A stretch of DNA of 64,000 bases from Halochromatium roseum (GTDB taxonomy: Bacteria > Pseudomonadota > Gammaproteobacteria > Chromatiales > Chromatiaceae), in the NCBI RefSeq assembly GCF_016653315.1, contig NZ_NHSH01000065.1, forward strand, positions 248,001 to 312,000. Direction: 5' to 3'. Positions 27,284-35,915 of the stretch are shown here, one piece after another. Numbering within the stretch: position 1 is the stretch's first letter; each line of letters opens with the position of its first letter. A program made the position numbers and the translations under genes. The notes below the pieces were generated by a model, which saw only the letters and a program-made list of their open reading frames with translations, was not told where the DNA came from and searched no databases.

Positions 27284-28789
27284 ATGTCGAGAATCCGCTC
27301 AGGCCCGCGCATGGGCCTACTCAGCCCGCTGTTACTCGCGATCGTCGGCCTCTTGGTCGCCACCAACGCCAATGCCGTGCGTCCCGCCGGACAGCCCGGC
27401 GTTGACTGGGGCGACCCCAAGGGGCAGGCCTGTGTCGACTGCCACATGGGCGAGAACCCCGGCCTCTACTGGGAGTGGAACCACAGCCAGCACGGGCAGA
27501 ACGGCGTCACCTGCCTCGACTGTCACCAAGCCGAGGAAGGCGATGTCGATGCCTGGCGCCATGAAGACACCTACGTCTCCATCGTCGTCACCCCCAAGGA
27601 CTGCTCCAAGTGTCATCAGAAGGAATTCGAGGAGATGGACGGTTCGCATCACGCCAAGGCCGGACAGATCCTCGGCTCGCTCGACAACCTGCTCGGCGAG
27701 GTGGTGGGCGGCCCGGCGGCGGTCAATGCCGGCTGCAAGCAATGCCATGGCGGCGAACTGGAGTTCATTACCAACGGCCGGGACAAGGGTCGCCCGCTGG
27801 CCGGCAGCTGGCCCAACACCGGCATCGGCCGCATCAATCCCGATGGCAGCCTCGGCGCCTGCACCGCCTGCCATGGCCGGCACCGCTTCAGCAAGGCCCA
27901 GGCCCGCACGCCGGACACCTGCGGCAAATGCCATGTCGGCCCCGACCATCCGCAGATCGAGGTCTACAACGAGTCCAAGCACGGGATCATCTACCGCGCC
28001 AAGGTCGACGAGATGAACCTGGAGTCGGACAAGTGGGTCGCCGGCATCGACTACAGCGCCGCCCCGACCTGCGCCACCTGCCACATGAGCGCGGCGCCAA
28101 ATGAGGCCTCGACGCATAACGTCGGCGAGCGCATCTCCTGGACCCTGCGGCCGCCGATCTCGACCAAGATCAACCTGGTCAAGCTCGAGAATGGGCAGGA
28201 GTTCGACGTCCCTGAAGGCCAGCCGATCCCGGCGGTCGGCGATGCCGCGAAGGACTCAACGGTGGTCGAGGTGCTGACCTGGAAGGACCGACGCGGCAAG
28301 ATGGAAGACGTTTGCGTCGCCTGTCACGAGCGCAGCGTGATCGACGGCCACTATGAGCAGTTCGACAACGTCGTCGACCTCTACAACGAAAAGTTCGCCA
28401 AGCCGATCGCCGCGGCCATGGTCGATCTTAAGGAGAACGGCTACATCACCCCGGCGCCATTCGACGAAAAGATCGAGTGGACCTGGTGGGAGATCTGGCA
28501 TCACGAGGGCCGTCGCGCCCGTCACGGCGCCTCGATGAGTGGCCCGGACTATACCTGGTGGCACGGCATGTACGAGGTCGCCCAGCACGCCTACTTCAAG
28601 TGGATTCCGGAGCTGAAGGAGGTGGTGATGAAGAAGGACGGTAACGATGAATATGCCGTCGCGTTGCTGGAAGAGCACTTCAAGCCGATCGACGGCCACG
28701 ACTGGTACTTCAACGGCATGAACAAGGAACAGCTCGAGACCGTGCGCAAGGGCTTTGAGGCGCGTTACGGCAAGGGCTCGCTGAAGTAA
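27284..28789 (+). CDS. octaheme hydroxylamine-oxidoreductase-like cytochrome c
   Basis: A 501-residue periplasmic multiheme cytochrome with a signal peptide (cut near residue 31, NANA-V). Eight CxxCH motifs begin at C50, C77, C107, C151, C193, C213, C263 and C344, the number and spacing of the HAO family. Family segments include NAGCKQCHGGE, CTACHGRHRFS, CGKCHVGPDHPQIEVY and PTCATCHMS. After heme 8 comes ARHGASMSGPDYTWWHGMYE; Y423 lies where true HAO has the tyrosine cross-linked to the catalytic heme, but an alignment is needed. HAO oxidises hydroxylamine, while relatives reduce nitrite or NO. A GGAG site precedes the ATG. No membrane-anchored quinol-dehydrogenase partner is adjacent. Confidence 0.9.
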   Translation: MSRIRSGPRMGLLSPLLLAIVGLLVATNANAVRPAGQPGVDWGDPKGQACVDCHMGENPGLYWEWNHSQHGQNGVTCLDCHQAEEGDVDAWRHEDTYVSIVVTPKDCSKCHQKEFEEMDGSHHAKAGQILGSLDNLLGEVVGGPAAVNAGCKQCHGGELEFITNGRDKGRPLAGSWPNTGIGRINPDGSLGACTACHGRHRFSKAQARTPDTCGKCHVGPDHPQIEVYNESKHGIIYRAKVDEMNLESDKWVAGIDYSAAPTCATCHMSAAPNEASTHNVGERISWTLRPPISTKINLVKLENGQEFDVPEGQPIPAVGDAAKDSTVVEVLTWKDRRGKMEDVCVACHERSVIDGHYEQFDNVVDLYNEKFAKPIAAAMVDLKENGYITPAPFDEKIEWTWWEIWHHEGRRARHGASMSGPDYTWWHGMYEVAQHAYFKWIPELKEVVMKKDGNDEYAVALLEEHFKPIDGHDWYFNGMNKEQLETVRKGFEARYGKGSLK

Positions 28790-28919
28790 TCGGTCGGCAG
28801 TCACCCGTGACCGACCGGGTTTGCCCAGAAGGCCAGCGCGACTGGCCAATCAGAAGAGACTCCGCTGTGTCTGCGCAAGAAGCTCGGCGCAGCGGAGCAC
28901 TCTCTGTTCAGCGAGACCG

Positions 28920-28976
28920 CCCAGCGACCCCGGCAGCCCAGCGACCCCGGCAGCCCAGCGACCCCGGCAGCCCAGC
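28920..28976 (+). repeat. 17-bp tandem repeat in a 396-base intergenic region
   Basis: Three exact units of CCCAGCGACCCCGGCAG and a partial fourth. The gap 28790-29185 between the HAO-like and TPR genes also holds the seven-base array at 29100-29127; no gene is seen in it. Confidence 0.85.
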
Positions 28977-29099
28977 GACACGGAAAGCCAAGCCCCTCAG
29001 CGAAAGCCCCCAAAAGCCCTAGTCCTTAACCTGGATCACGCGCGATTCATCTTGCCCGGGTGGCGCGATGCCATGCGCGTTAGGCCCAAGGCTCAGATT

Positions 29100-29127
29100 C
29101 AGGCTTCAGGCTTCAGGCTTCAGGCTT
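29100..29127 (+). repeat. seven-base tandem array (CAGGCTT)
   Basis: Four consecutive CAGGCTT units. The same unit and its CAGGATT variant recur at 49244-49310. Confidence 0.85.
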
Positions 29128-29185
29128 CAGGCAACAGACCGCCCTCAATAACGTTCAACAATTTTGGTCATAGTCATAGAACGCC

Positions 29186-29833
29186 ATGCACAACGCACTG
29201 CGACTGATCACCACCGGCACCGTCCTCACCCTGACCATTGCGCTGGCGACGGAACAAGGCATCGCCGAATCGACCAGCATCGGCACTGCCAGCTCAACCA
29301 GCACAGCAACCCCAGCAAGCACAGCAGCAACAGCAGCAACAGCAGCCCCAGCAAGCCCTGCAAGCCCTGCAAGCCAGGCCATCACAGCAAGCTCGAACAC
29401 GACCGAGCACGCGACCAGCCCAGCAGCATCGTCTAACGCAACCGACAGCGCGACTCAACACTTGATCGAACAGGCCGAGACGCAACTCCAGCGCGGCGAG
29501 ACGCAGACCGCGATCAGCACCCTGAACCAAGCGGTCACAGCCGATCCCGCCTCAAGCCTCGCGCGCACCCGGCTCGGCGGCGCCTATCTGCTCAGCCAGG
29601 ACTACCCCAGCGCCGTCGAGCAATTCCAGCAGGCCATCAGCCTCGACACCCAAAACGCCGGCGCCTTCATCGGCCTCGGCATGGCCTACGTCCATCTCAA
29701 ACAGGCCGGCCCCGCCAAGGCCGCCCTCAGCGAAGCCAAGCGCCTGAACCCCGCCAAAAGCACCGACATCGACGCCCTCCTCGCCCGCATTGAGCAGACC
29801 GCGTCGGCACATCCGCCGATCCCGATGAAATAG
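29186..29833 (+). CDS. exported TPR-repeat protein with Ala/Ser/Thr-rich linker
   Basis: A 215-residue protein with a hydrophobic N-terminal signal, then about 60 residues of Ala/Ser/Thr/Pro low-complexity sequence encoded by CAG/AGC-rich DNA, and from residue 90 three TPR motifs (QLIEQAETQLQRGETQTAISTL-like, ARTRLGGAYLLSQDYPSAVEQF, AGAFIGLGMAYVHLKQAGPAK). TPRs bind partner proteins; no partner is indicated, though the gene lies behind the HAO-like cytochrome. Confidence 0.7.
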   Translation: MHNALRLITTGTVLTLTIALATEQGIAESTSIGTASSTSTATPASTAATAATAAPASPASPASQAITASSNTTEHATSPAASSNATDSATQHLIEQAETQLQRGETQTAISTLNQAVTADPASSLARTRLGGAYLLSQDYPSAVEQFQQAISLDTQNAGAFIGLGMAYVHLKQAGPAKAALSEAKRLNPAKSTDIDALLARIEQTASAHPPIPMK

Positions 29834-29851
29834 CCAAGTGCAGCCGGTGGG

Positions 29852-30196
29852 TCATGCGGCAATCTCGCCAGCCTGATCTCCAGACCGCGTGAAGAATGCT
29901 CGTCCGTCACGCAGGATCTTCGCTTTCAGCCGCTGGTTCGCAAGGCGGTCCCAATGCAGCAGATCCACCTTGAACACCAACGGCAAGTCATCGACCTCAT
30001 TCCACAGACGCGCAAAGTCCTGATCCGTCATCTCGGGCGCGAACACGGCAAGGTCGATGTCGGAGCCACCGTGCGCGCTCCCATCGGCTCGAGAACCAAA
30101 GATCAGCACCCGATCGATCGTCCTGTAGCGGGCAAACAGATCGCGAAAGTCGCTATGGATGCGCGCGGATAAGCCAAAGATCAGCGGATCAGCCAT
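29852..30196 (-). CDS. MNT-type nucleotidyltransferase (MntA-like antitoxin)
   Basis: A 114-residue minimal nucleotidyltransferase: VLIFGSRADGSAHGGSDIDLAVF is the pol-beta motif with both catalytic aspartates (GSDID). Such proteins pair with HEPN toxins and inactivate them by adenylylation, or pair with HI0074-type partners. Its partner gene directly upstream is broken (see 30181-30405) and overlaps by 16 bases. Confidence 0.85.
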   Translation of the reverse strand: MADPLIFGLSARIHSDFRDLFARYRTIDRVLIFGSRADGSAHGGSDIDLAVFAPEMTDQDFARLWNEVDDLPLVFKVDLLHWDRLANQRLKAKILRDGRAFFTRSGDQAGEIAA

Positions 30197-30405
30197 GACT
30201 CTGCCTCCCGCGCCAGCGCTTGGAAGCGCGACAGCGCAACATCGACGATGAAGCGATAGACGGCATCGGCGAGCGCTTCGTCATCACTCAAAGCACTGGA
30301 TCGTCGCATCACGCATGAATTCATCCAGTGGTTGAGCGACTGCACTTTCAAGCTGATGCACGCCCTTGAGGAAATCTGTCGTTCGTTCAGACGTTCAGAA
30401 CTCAT
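30181..30405 (-). pseudogene. broken HI0074/HEPN-type partner of the MNT protein
   Basis: Two reading frames carry parts of one family. The +1-shifted frame reads GVHQLESAVAQPLDEFMRDATIQCFE and then a stop, matching the N-terminal part of HI0074 proteins (..RDAVIQ.FE). The annotated frame continues with DDEALADAVYRFIVDVALSRFQALAREAESW, matching the C-terminal helix. About 50 central residues are missing at the junction. The toxin is therefore probably inactive, leaving the MNT gene an orphan. Confidence 0.6.
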
Positions 30406-30419
30406 GTTGTTGTCACCGA

Positions 30420-30986
30420 TCAGACAGCCGCACCAAACAGCAAACCGAGATCGATCGCGATCTCGGTAAAGGGTGGAATCCGCACCTCAGCCCTAGCCTC
30501 ATCCAACCCCTCCGCCGTGAACACCGCGCGATAGCTACCGGCATCCAAGGCATAGGCAATCAAGGCGTGATCCTGGGGCGAAACGATCCAATAAAAGGGG
30601 ACGCCGGCCCGTTGCAAGCGGAGGAAATGCGTCACCGTATCCTTGCGCTCGTGGCCCGGCGAGAGGATCTCGCAAACCCAGTCCGGCAGGATCGTCATGA
30701 TGCCAGCAGGCCGCTGCGGCAGCCGCTCCTTGCGCCAACCGGCTAGATCGTGACTGGGGCAATGGTGGGCGTTATAGCGAACACTGATCTCGGGAACGAT
30801 CCACCAGCCACCGGGTTGACGTTGCATGACCAGTGGGAAGGCTTGACCAATCAACGCGGTCTGCACCTGCCCATGCTCAAATCTGCTCATCGGCCGCTGG
30901 ACGATGTCGCCATCGATCAACTCGACGGGCTCAGTCCCAGGCCAGGCAAGGAGGTCATCGATCGTACTGTAGCGTTCTGCTTCCAT
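30420..30986 (-). CDS. Uma2-family (DUF820) putative endonuclease
   Basis: A 188-residue Uma2 protein with a PD-(D/E)XK-like fold. Visible are YSTIDDLLAWPGTEPVELIDGDIVQRP, ISVRYNAHHCPSHDLAGW and PDWVCEILSPGHERKDTVTHFLRLQRAGVPFYWIV, including the EIlSP...D segment conserved in the family. Function is unproven; these genes are highly multiplied in phototrophs and cyanobacteria and behave as accessory genes. A second copy is at 59565-60179. Confidence 0.85.
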   Translation of the reverse strand: MEAERYSTIDDLLAWPGTEPVELIDGDIVQRPMSRFEHGQVQTALIGQAFPLVMQRQPGGWWIVPEISVRYNAHHCPSHDLAGWRKERLPQRPAGIMTILPDWVCEILSPGHERKDTVTHFLRLQRAGVPFYWIVSPQDHALIAYALDAGSYRAVFTAEGLDEARAEVRIPPFTEIAIDLGLLFGAAV

Positions 30987-31059
30987 TTGATGGTGCTCTC
31001 AGATGTGTCTCTTGGGCTTATGCGTAGGCGATGCACGACTCGAACAGCGACCACTACCC

Positions 31060-31743
31060 TCATCCCCCGCGCGCATTCAAGCTCCAGACCGCTGCCTCGA
31101 CGCGGCTGTGCAGCCCGAGCTTCTTCAGCAGGTGCTTGACGTGGACCTTGACGGTGCCGACCGCGAGATCCAGCTCGCGGGCGATGAGCTTATTACTGTA
31201 GCCCTTTGCGAGCAGTTCGAGCACCTCCTGTTCGCGTTGGGTGAGGCCGGCCTCGCTGAGATGCAGTGGCCCCTGATGGCTGCGCAGCGCACGGGCGATC
31301 AGGTCAGTGAGCTGCGGGCTGATCACCAGGCGCCCGCGCATCGCCTCGCGCAACTGCTCGAGGATGTCTTCGGGCTCCATGTCCTTGAGCAGATAGCCAT
31401 CGGCTCCGGCGCGCAGGGCGCCAACCACGTCGCTCTCCTGATCGGAGACGGTCAGCATCAGGATGCGCGCCTCGTGCGTGAGGGACGGCGCCCCTGGCTC
31501 GGCCACTGAGGCTGAGCGAATTCGGCGTAAGGTCTCGATGCCATCCCAGCCCTTCATGTTGAGGTCGAGCAGGATCAGGTCTGGCCGCAATAGGGCGGCG
31601 AGTCGCACACCCTCCTGGCCATCGGCGGCCTCTCCGACCAGCTGGAGGTTGGGCTCCAGCGCCAGCAGGTCAGCGACGCCTTTGCGAAACAGCGGATGAT
31701 CGTCGATGACCAGGACCCGCGTGGGCAGCTGCTCGGTGGCCAT
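31060..31743 (-). CDS. NarL-type response regulator
   Basis: A 227-residue regulator: receiver domain with VIDDHPLFRKGV and LILLDLNMKGWDGIETL (phospho-acceptor Asp), and a LuxR-type HTH (LTQREQEVLELLAKGYSNKLIARELDLAVGTVKVHVKHLLKKLGLHSR). The gene follows the NarX-like kinase by seven bases, so the two form a pair. With the kinase carrying a NarX P-box it probably responds to nitrate or nitrite. Confidence 0.9.
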   Translation of the reverse strand: MATEQLPTRVLVIDDHPLFRKGVADLLALEPNLQLVGEAADGQEGVRLAALLRPDLILLDLNMKGWDGIETLRRIRSASVAEPGAPSLTHEARILMLTVSDQESDVVGALRAGADGYLLKDMEPEDILEQLREAMRGRLVISPQLTDLIARALRSHQGPLHLSEAGLTQREQEVLELLAKGYSNKLIARELDLAVGTVKVHVKHLLKKLGLHSRVEAAVWSLNARGG

Positions 31744-31749
31744 AACGCC

Positions 31750-33819
31750 CTAGACCTGTGCCCGCGAGCGGGAACGAAAGCGCAACAACACCCGAGCGCC
31801 CTTCCCGGCCTCGGAATCCAGGCTCAGCTCGCCACCCAGACTGCAGGCGCGCTCGCGCATGATGCTCAGCCCATAGTGCCCACGCTGGGGCGCGGTTGAG
31901 CGGATACCGCAGCCGTCATCGCAAATCTCGACCTGCACCAACTCGGAGTCGGCATCTGCGTCTAAATGCACCTTCAGGTGACGAGCCCGCGCATGACGGG
32001 TGGCATTGGAGAGGGCCTCGCGAACGATCTGTAACACATGCACCTCCTCATTCGGTGACAGCAGGCCGGGCGGCAGTTGATCCTCGAGGGTGATGATGAG
32101 ATCACCACGGTCGCGGAACTCATCGATGGTCTGCGCCAGTGCCGCCCTTAGCCCCTGGCCGTCGATCTTGAGCCGAAAGGTGGTCAGCAGCTGGCGCAGT
32201 TGCCGGTAGGCGCTATTGATGCCTTCGCGCAGTTCACCCAGGATGGCCTCTGGCGACGACTGACCGTTCGCGGCCGGCGCTTTGGCAGTGCCATTGGCCT
32301 TGATCGCCGCATCGCCCTTGATCGCCGCATCGAGCCGCATCGCCTGGATCTTCAGATAGGACAGCGACTGCGCCAGCGAGTCGTGCAGCTCGCGGGCGAG
32401 GATACTGCGCTCCTCGTGCAGCACCAGGCGACGGCTCTCGCGGATGCGGCCCTGCAGGTTCAGGGCGGTGGCGAGCTGCGCGGCAAGCGCCTCGAGGAGC
32501 GGCTGCTGCCAGGACTCGAGCGTCAGACCATCGCGGCAGACGACGCGCAGCGTGCCATAGCGTCGGTCTTGATCGGCCACCGCGACCGCGATGCTCGGGC
32601 CGTTGCGCGCGGTCGAGGCCGCACAGAGGGCGCAGGGGCTCCCCGGGGGTTCGGCGCTGATCGGCGCGCCTTCGGCATCCAGCCGCTGGCCGGTGCCAAT
32701 GCAGAGCCCGGACTGACTCGGCGAATCGCCGGAGGCGTCGCTTCTGGTCGCGTTTCGGGCACGGCATCCGGCATCGCCAAGCGCATCCCCGATCAGATTG
32801 CCGACCGGCTCGCCCACCAGGTCGCCCTTGGCGTCGCCGGCGGCATCACCACTCGGCTGACCGCCTGTAGCGTTGTCCCTCGCAGCACCGGTCAGGCTGC
32901 ACCGATCCCGCAGGCAGAGGATCACCGAGGCGAGCTTCAACTCGCGCTCTAGGTCCAGCAACACCGCGCGCAGGCTCTGATCCGAGATCATCGCACCATC
33001 CAGGGCACGGCTGGTCCGGTAGAGCAACTGCAGCGAATGGTTGCTGCGCGCCAGATCGCGCGTCTTCTCGGCGACCCGCTCTTCAAGCTCGTTGTAGATG
33101 TTCCACAGGCCGCGCGTCATCAGGTTCATCGCCGCGCCGAGTCGCCCCAGTTCATCGTCGCCAACGAAGGCGGTTCGCGCCGAGAAGTCGCCCTGCCGCA
33201 CCTGATCGGCGCACTGCAACAGCGCGTCGAGCGGTCGCACCACGCGCCGCTGCAAGAGTAAGAGCGTGACCAGCACCGCGAGCAGGGTCAGCCCCAGGGC
33301 GCCGGCTTGCATCCAGGCCAGTGCATCGATGCGCTGCTCGGCACGGTCCTCCAGCCGGCGCACCAGGGTATGAATCTGTTCGACGAAGTCATCGACCTCG
33401 GCACGAAAGTCGAGTCCTCCGCTAGCGATCGCCTCGGCGTTGAGCGCCGGGCGCATCACTTGGCGCCAGCGCTCGGCGACCTGTTCATAGCCGATACGTA
33501 ACGGATCGGTGATCGCCGTTGGGATCGCTTCGGTCAGCCTCGGGCTCGCCAGGCGTTGCTCAAGCTCGTCGGCAAGCTGCCGCACGCGCTCGGCGCGCGC
33601 CTCGGTGGGCATCGCCGAATCCGCCAGCACCTCCGCGATGCGGTACGACTGCATGCGCAGCGTGCCGGACTGATTCACCGCCGAGGCCATGCCCTGGTTC
33701 AGTTGCGCGACCAGCATCGCGCTGACCATCGCCGCCACCCCAACGGCGAGGATGAAGCCCATCAGCAGGCCGATGGTCAGCAGCAGCGAATAGCGTCGAT
33801 CAGCCAAGGGTAGCGGCAT
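31750..33819 (-). CDS. NarX-type nitrate/nitrite sensor histidine kinase with an acidic insertion
   Basis: A 689-residue sensor kinase. TM1 lies at residues 10-40, followed by NQSGTLRMQSYRIAEVL, the P-box-like nitrate-binding helix of NarX, a second TM near 165-190, a HAMP domain, a GAF-like central module and a HisKA_3 domain with the H-box RSILARELHDSLAQSLSYLK and an HATPase_c domain (NATRHARARH, DDGCGI). Roughly residues 310-400 contain a Gly/Asp-rich insertion (repeated GD, VGEPVG, LIGD) in place of a short loop. It is the first gene of the kinase-regulator pair. Confidence 0.88.
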   Translation of the reverse strand: MPLPLADRRYSLLLTIGLLMGFILAVGVAAMVSAMLVAQLNQGMASAVNQSGTLRMQSYRIAEVLADSAMPTEARAERVRQLADELEQRLASPRLTEAIPTAITDPLRIGYEQVAERWRQVMRPALNAEAIASGGLDFRAEVDDFVEQIHTLVRRLEDRAEQRIDALAWMQAGALGLTLLAVLVTLLLLQRRVVRPLDALLQCADQVRQGDFSARTAFVGDDELGRLGAAMNLMTRGLWNIYNELEERVAEKTRDLARSNHSLQLLYRTSRALDGAMISDQSLRAVLLDLERELKLASVILCLRDRCSLTGAARDNATGGQPSGDAAGDAKGDLVGEPVGNLIGDALGDAGCRARNATRSDASGDSPSQSGLCIGTGQRLDAEGAPISAEPPGSPCALCAASTARNGPSIAVAVADQDRRYGTLRVVCRDGLTLESWQQPLLEALAAQLATALNLQGRIRESRRLVLHEERSILARELHDSLAQSLSYLKIQAMRLDAAIKGDAAIKANGTAKAPAANGQSSPEAILGELREGINSAYRQLRQLLTTFRLKIDGQGLRAALAQTIDEFRDRGDLIITLEDQLPPGLLSPNEEVHVLQIVREALSNATRHARARHLKVHLDADADSELVQVEICDDGCGIRSTAPQRGHYGLSIMRERACSLGGELSLDSEAGKGARVLLRFRSRSRAQV

Positions 33820-34035
33820 GGATTGAGGTTCTACGCCAAGCCGGCGGGGAGCGAAAGAGAACTACCTCCAAAAAGCGCGAGGGCCCGACTCGAACGGGGT
33901 CAAGCCTGCAAGCGACCGAGGCATCATCAACAAAAACAGACCTCTAGCCAAGACCCAGGCTACCCAAAAGGAGGTAACCCGCAACGCTTTGGTCGGATTT
34001 TCAATGGCTTGCGCCCTAACCCCAAGCGGTTAGGC

Positions 34036-34049
34036 TTGAGCTGAATCAA
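34036..34049 (+). promoter_or_regulatory. FNR/DNR-type box upstream of the Crp/Fnr gene
   Basis: TTGAGCTGAATCAA matches TTGAT-N4-ATCAA in nine of ten positions and ends 18 bases before the ATG. It suggests autoregulation by the Crp/Fnr protein it precedes. A hairpin CCTAACC-CCAAGC-GGTTAGG (34015-34034) lies directly in front. Confidence 0.6.
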
Positions 34050-34067
34050 GCTTGACCGGCCATCGCC

Positions 34068-34826
34068 ATGAACCACGCCGACCGCGAGAAGACCTGCCTA
34101 CCGCTGCTGGAGATCACCCCCGGCTTCGCCTCACTGCCGGAGGAAGGCTTGCGTTATCTCGCCGCGGGCTGTTTTCAGCGCACCGCGAGCCGTGGGCAGG
34201 TGCTCTGTGAGCGTGGTCAGCCGCTGGATGGCTTTCATCTGCTGCTGCGCGGCCGCGTTAAGCTCTCGCTGTTGTCTGCGGAAGGCGCCGAGCGGGTGCT
34301 CGACATCGTGCTGCCCGGTCGCACCTTCGGCGAGTCAGCCGCCTTTCTGGCCCGGCCCTGCGCCCTGCATGCCGAGGCCTTGATGGATTCGCGACTGCTG
34401 TTCGTCGATCTCAAGCGGGTGCGCAGCGCCATCGAGCGCTGGCCCGAGGTGGCGCATCTGATGCTGGCCTTGGTGGCCGAACGCGCGCAGCGGCTGATCG
34501 CGGACGTTGAGGCCTGCTGCCTGCATTCCGCCGCGCAACGGGTCGCGGCGATGCTGCTGCGCGATGCCCAGAGCGACCCGGATGAGCCGGACCGCGCGAC
34601 CCTCGAATTGCCCGCGGCCAAGATCGTGGTCGCCTCCAGCCTGAATCTTTCTGCGGAAACCTTCTCGCGCGAGCTACATGGGCTGGCGCGGCGCGGGCTG
34701 ATCGAGATCGAGCGCCGCAGGATTCGGATTCCCTCCCTAGAGCAATTGCGTCGGCTCGGAGGGCTGGAAGGCGCCGAGATCCCGGCAGCCGAGAGCAATG
34801 CGCAGACCTCGTTAGCGCTGGCCTGA
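34068..34826 (+). CDS. Crp/Fnr-family regulator, DNR/NnrR-like
   Basis: A 252-residue regulator: cyclic-nucleotide-type beta-roll (GCFQRTASRGQVLCERGQPLDGFHLLLRGRVKLSLL, LPGRTFGESAAFL), a dimerisation helix, and an HTH_Crp domain with KIVVASSLNLSAETFSRELHGLARRGLIEI. It lacks the four-cysteine N-terminal cluster motif of FNR, so it belongs with DNR/NnrR/CRP-like groups. The FNR-like boxes nearby (34036, 35795, 35835, 45945, 48077) are candidate targets, and its neighbours (NarXL, NnrS remnants, HAO-like cytochrome) favour a nitrogen-oxide response. Confidence 0.88.
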   Translation: MNHADREKTCLPLLEITPGFASLPEEGLRYLAAGCFQRTASRGQVLCERGQPLDGFHLLLRGRVKLSLLSAEGAERVLDIVLPGRTFGESAAFLARPCALHAEALMDSRLLFVDLKRVRSAIERWPEVAHLMLALVAERAQRLIADVEACCLHSAAQRVAAMLLRDAQSDPDEPDRATLELPAAKIVVASSLNLSAETFSRELHGLARRGLIEIERRRIRIPSLEQLRRLGGLEGAEIPAAESNAQTSLALA

Positions 34827-34926
34827 TGCTTGAGCTAGCCTGATGCTGGAACCGCGATCATCGGCCCTAGTGCATCACTTCAGACAAGCCGAGACCGTTC
34901 TCACCGTCGTCTTGCTGGCAGCGCTG

Positions 34927-34994
34927 TAGGAGCCCGCTTGCGGGCGATGTTCGCAGCCAGGACCCCGGCGAGATCGCCCGCAAGCGGGCTCCTA
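34927..34994. repeat. REP-like inverted pair
   Basis: A 22-base sequence beginning TAGGAGCCCGC at 34927-34948 is repeated as its exact complement at 34973-34994. This is the well-known TAGGAGCCCGCTTGCGGGCGA class of gammaproteobacterial REP sequence, here as a doublet in the gap behind the Crp/Fnr gene. Confidence 0.85.
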
Positions 34995-35093
34995 CCGCGC
35001 AACGACGGGGGGCAGCAGCGACCCGATTTCGGGATTTCCGCGTTCTTGCACTAGCGATGCTCAAGTGCCCCCTTGCACAGTCCGAACGGCCCC

Positions 35094-35672
35094 CTAGCGT
35101 CGCTCAATCACCCCCAAGCGCAGCTCGAGCACCCGCGCGCGATCCGCGATTTGCTCGGAGAACTCAGTGCCAAGATGCAGATAGGCGCCGGGCTCCTGAC
35201 TCGGACCCCGCATCAGGGTCATCGGCTGCTCGGCGGCGACCTCGCCGCTGCTGTCCCTAGCGACCAAGATGACCGGCACCTCCAGCCCCGGCTGCTGCGG
35301 CCAAGCAGCCGCATCCGCCAGCGGGCTCTTGATCTCGAGCAACAGCTCGACCCGCCCGCGACGCTGATCAAAGGTCTGCGCAGCGACCCGCAGCGGCTCG
35401 CCTTGCAGCCCAACGCCGAGCCGCCAATCAACCGCTGAATCCTTGCTCCCTACCGTCGTGAACGGCGTTGCGGCGGCGGGCTGACCCGTTAGAGGGACAG
35501 CCTGCGCCGCCTGCTCGATGCGCGCCAGGCGTTGTGTCAGCAGCTCGGTGCGTGCCTCGAGCTGTGCCAGGCGGGCTGCCACATTGGGGTCGGGGGCATC
35601 GCTGGTGCGCGACACCGACTGGATCAGGATCAGCGCAAACAGCAGGGCTGCGAACAGGATGACAGGCTTCAT
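35094..35672 (-). CDS. hypothetical protein with N-terminal membrane helix and coiled coil
   Basis: A 192-residue protein of unknown function. Residues 3-19 form a membrane anchor or signal (VILFAALLFALILIQSV), residues 30-58 a coiled coil (VAARLAQLEARTELLTQRLARIEQ), and the rest a probable beta-rich domain. It is divergent from the napD remnant and fccAB, with two FNR-like boxes in the shared upstream region. Confidence 0.55.
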   Translation of the reverse strand: MKPVILFAALLFALILIQSVSRTSDAPDPNVAARLAQLEARTELLTQRLARIEQAAQAVPLTGQPAAATPFTTVGSKDSAVDWRLGVGLQGEPLRVAAQTFDQRRGRVELLLEIKSPLADAAAWPQQPGLEVPVILVARDSSGEVAAEQPMTLMRGPSQEPGAYLHLGTEFSEQIADRARVLELRLGVIERR

Positions 35673-35686
35673 GGTCGGCTCCGAGG

Positions 35687-35728
35687 GGATGGGTGATCAG
35701 GGATGGGTGATCAGGGATGGGTGATCAG
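35687..35728 (+). repeat. three 14-bp tandem units
   Basis: GGGATGGGTGATCA three times in direct succession, just upstream of the divergent minus-strand gene, with a degenerate fourth unit. Confidence 0.85.
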
Positions 35729-35794
35729 GGAGGCGTAATCAGGCTCGAACAGACGGTTGAACAGGTCTTCAAACAGGCCTGAACCTCGCTCGAA

Positions 35795-35808
35795 TTGACA
35801 CTTGTCAA
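35795..35808 (+). promoter_or_regulatory. FNR/CRP-type palindrome
   Basis: TTGACACTTGTCAA is a perfect palindrome of the FNR/CRP family type, 40 bases upstream of a second box (35835-35848). Confidence 0.55.
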
Positions 35809-35834
35809 TCTAAAGCAGCGACCAGGGGCCAGGC

Positions 35835-35848
35835 TTGAGTCATATCAA
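35835..35848 (+). promoter_or_regulatory. FNR/DNR-type box
   Basis: TTGAGTCATATCAA matches TTGAT-N4-ATCAA in nine of ten positions. It lies 67 bases before the NapD-like frame, which leads into fccAB. Confidence 0.6.
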
Positions 35849-35915
35849 GAACCCACCCGAGCCGAGCCGAGCCGTTATCACTCTCGCGCAACGAGACTGA
35901 TGCGGATTCGACGCG

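Noticed and set aside
28920-29127. Tandem repeats considered as a CRISPR array
   Set aside because: Units of 17 and 7 bases follow each other directly without unique spacers; no cas gene in the window.
33876-33901. T-arm-like sequence (CCCG-TTCGAGT-CGGG on the minus strand) suggesting a tRNA or attachment site
   Set aside because: No matching acceptor stem, anticodon arm or D arm could be placed within 80 bases; only an isolated arm.
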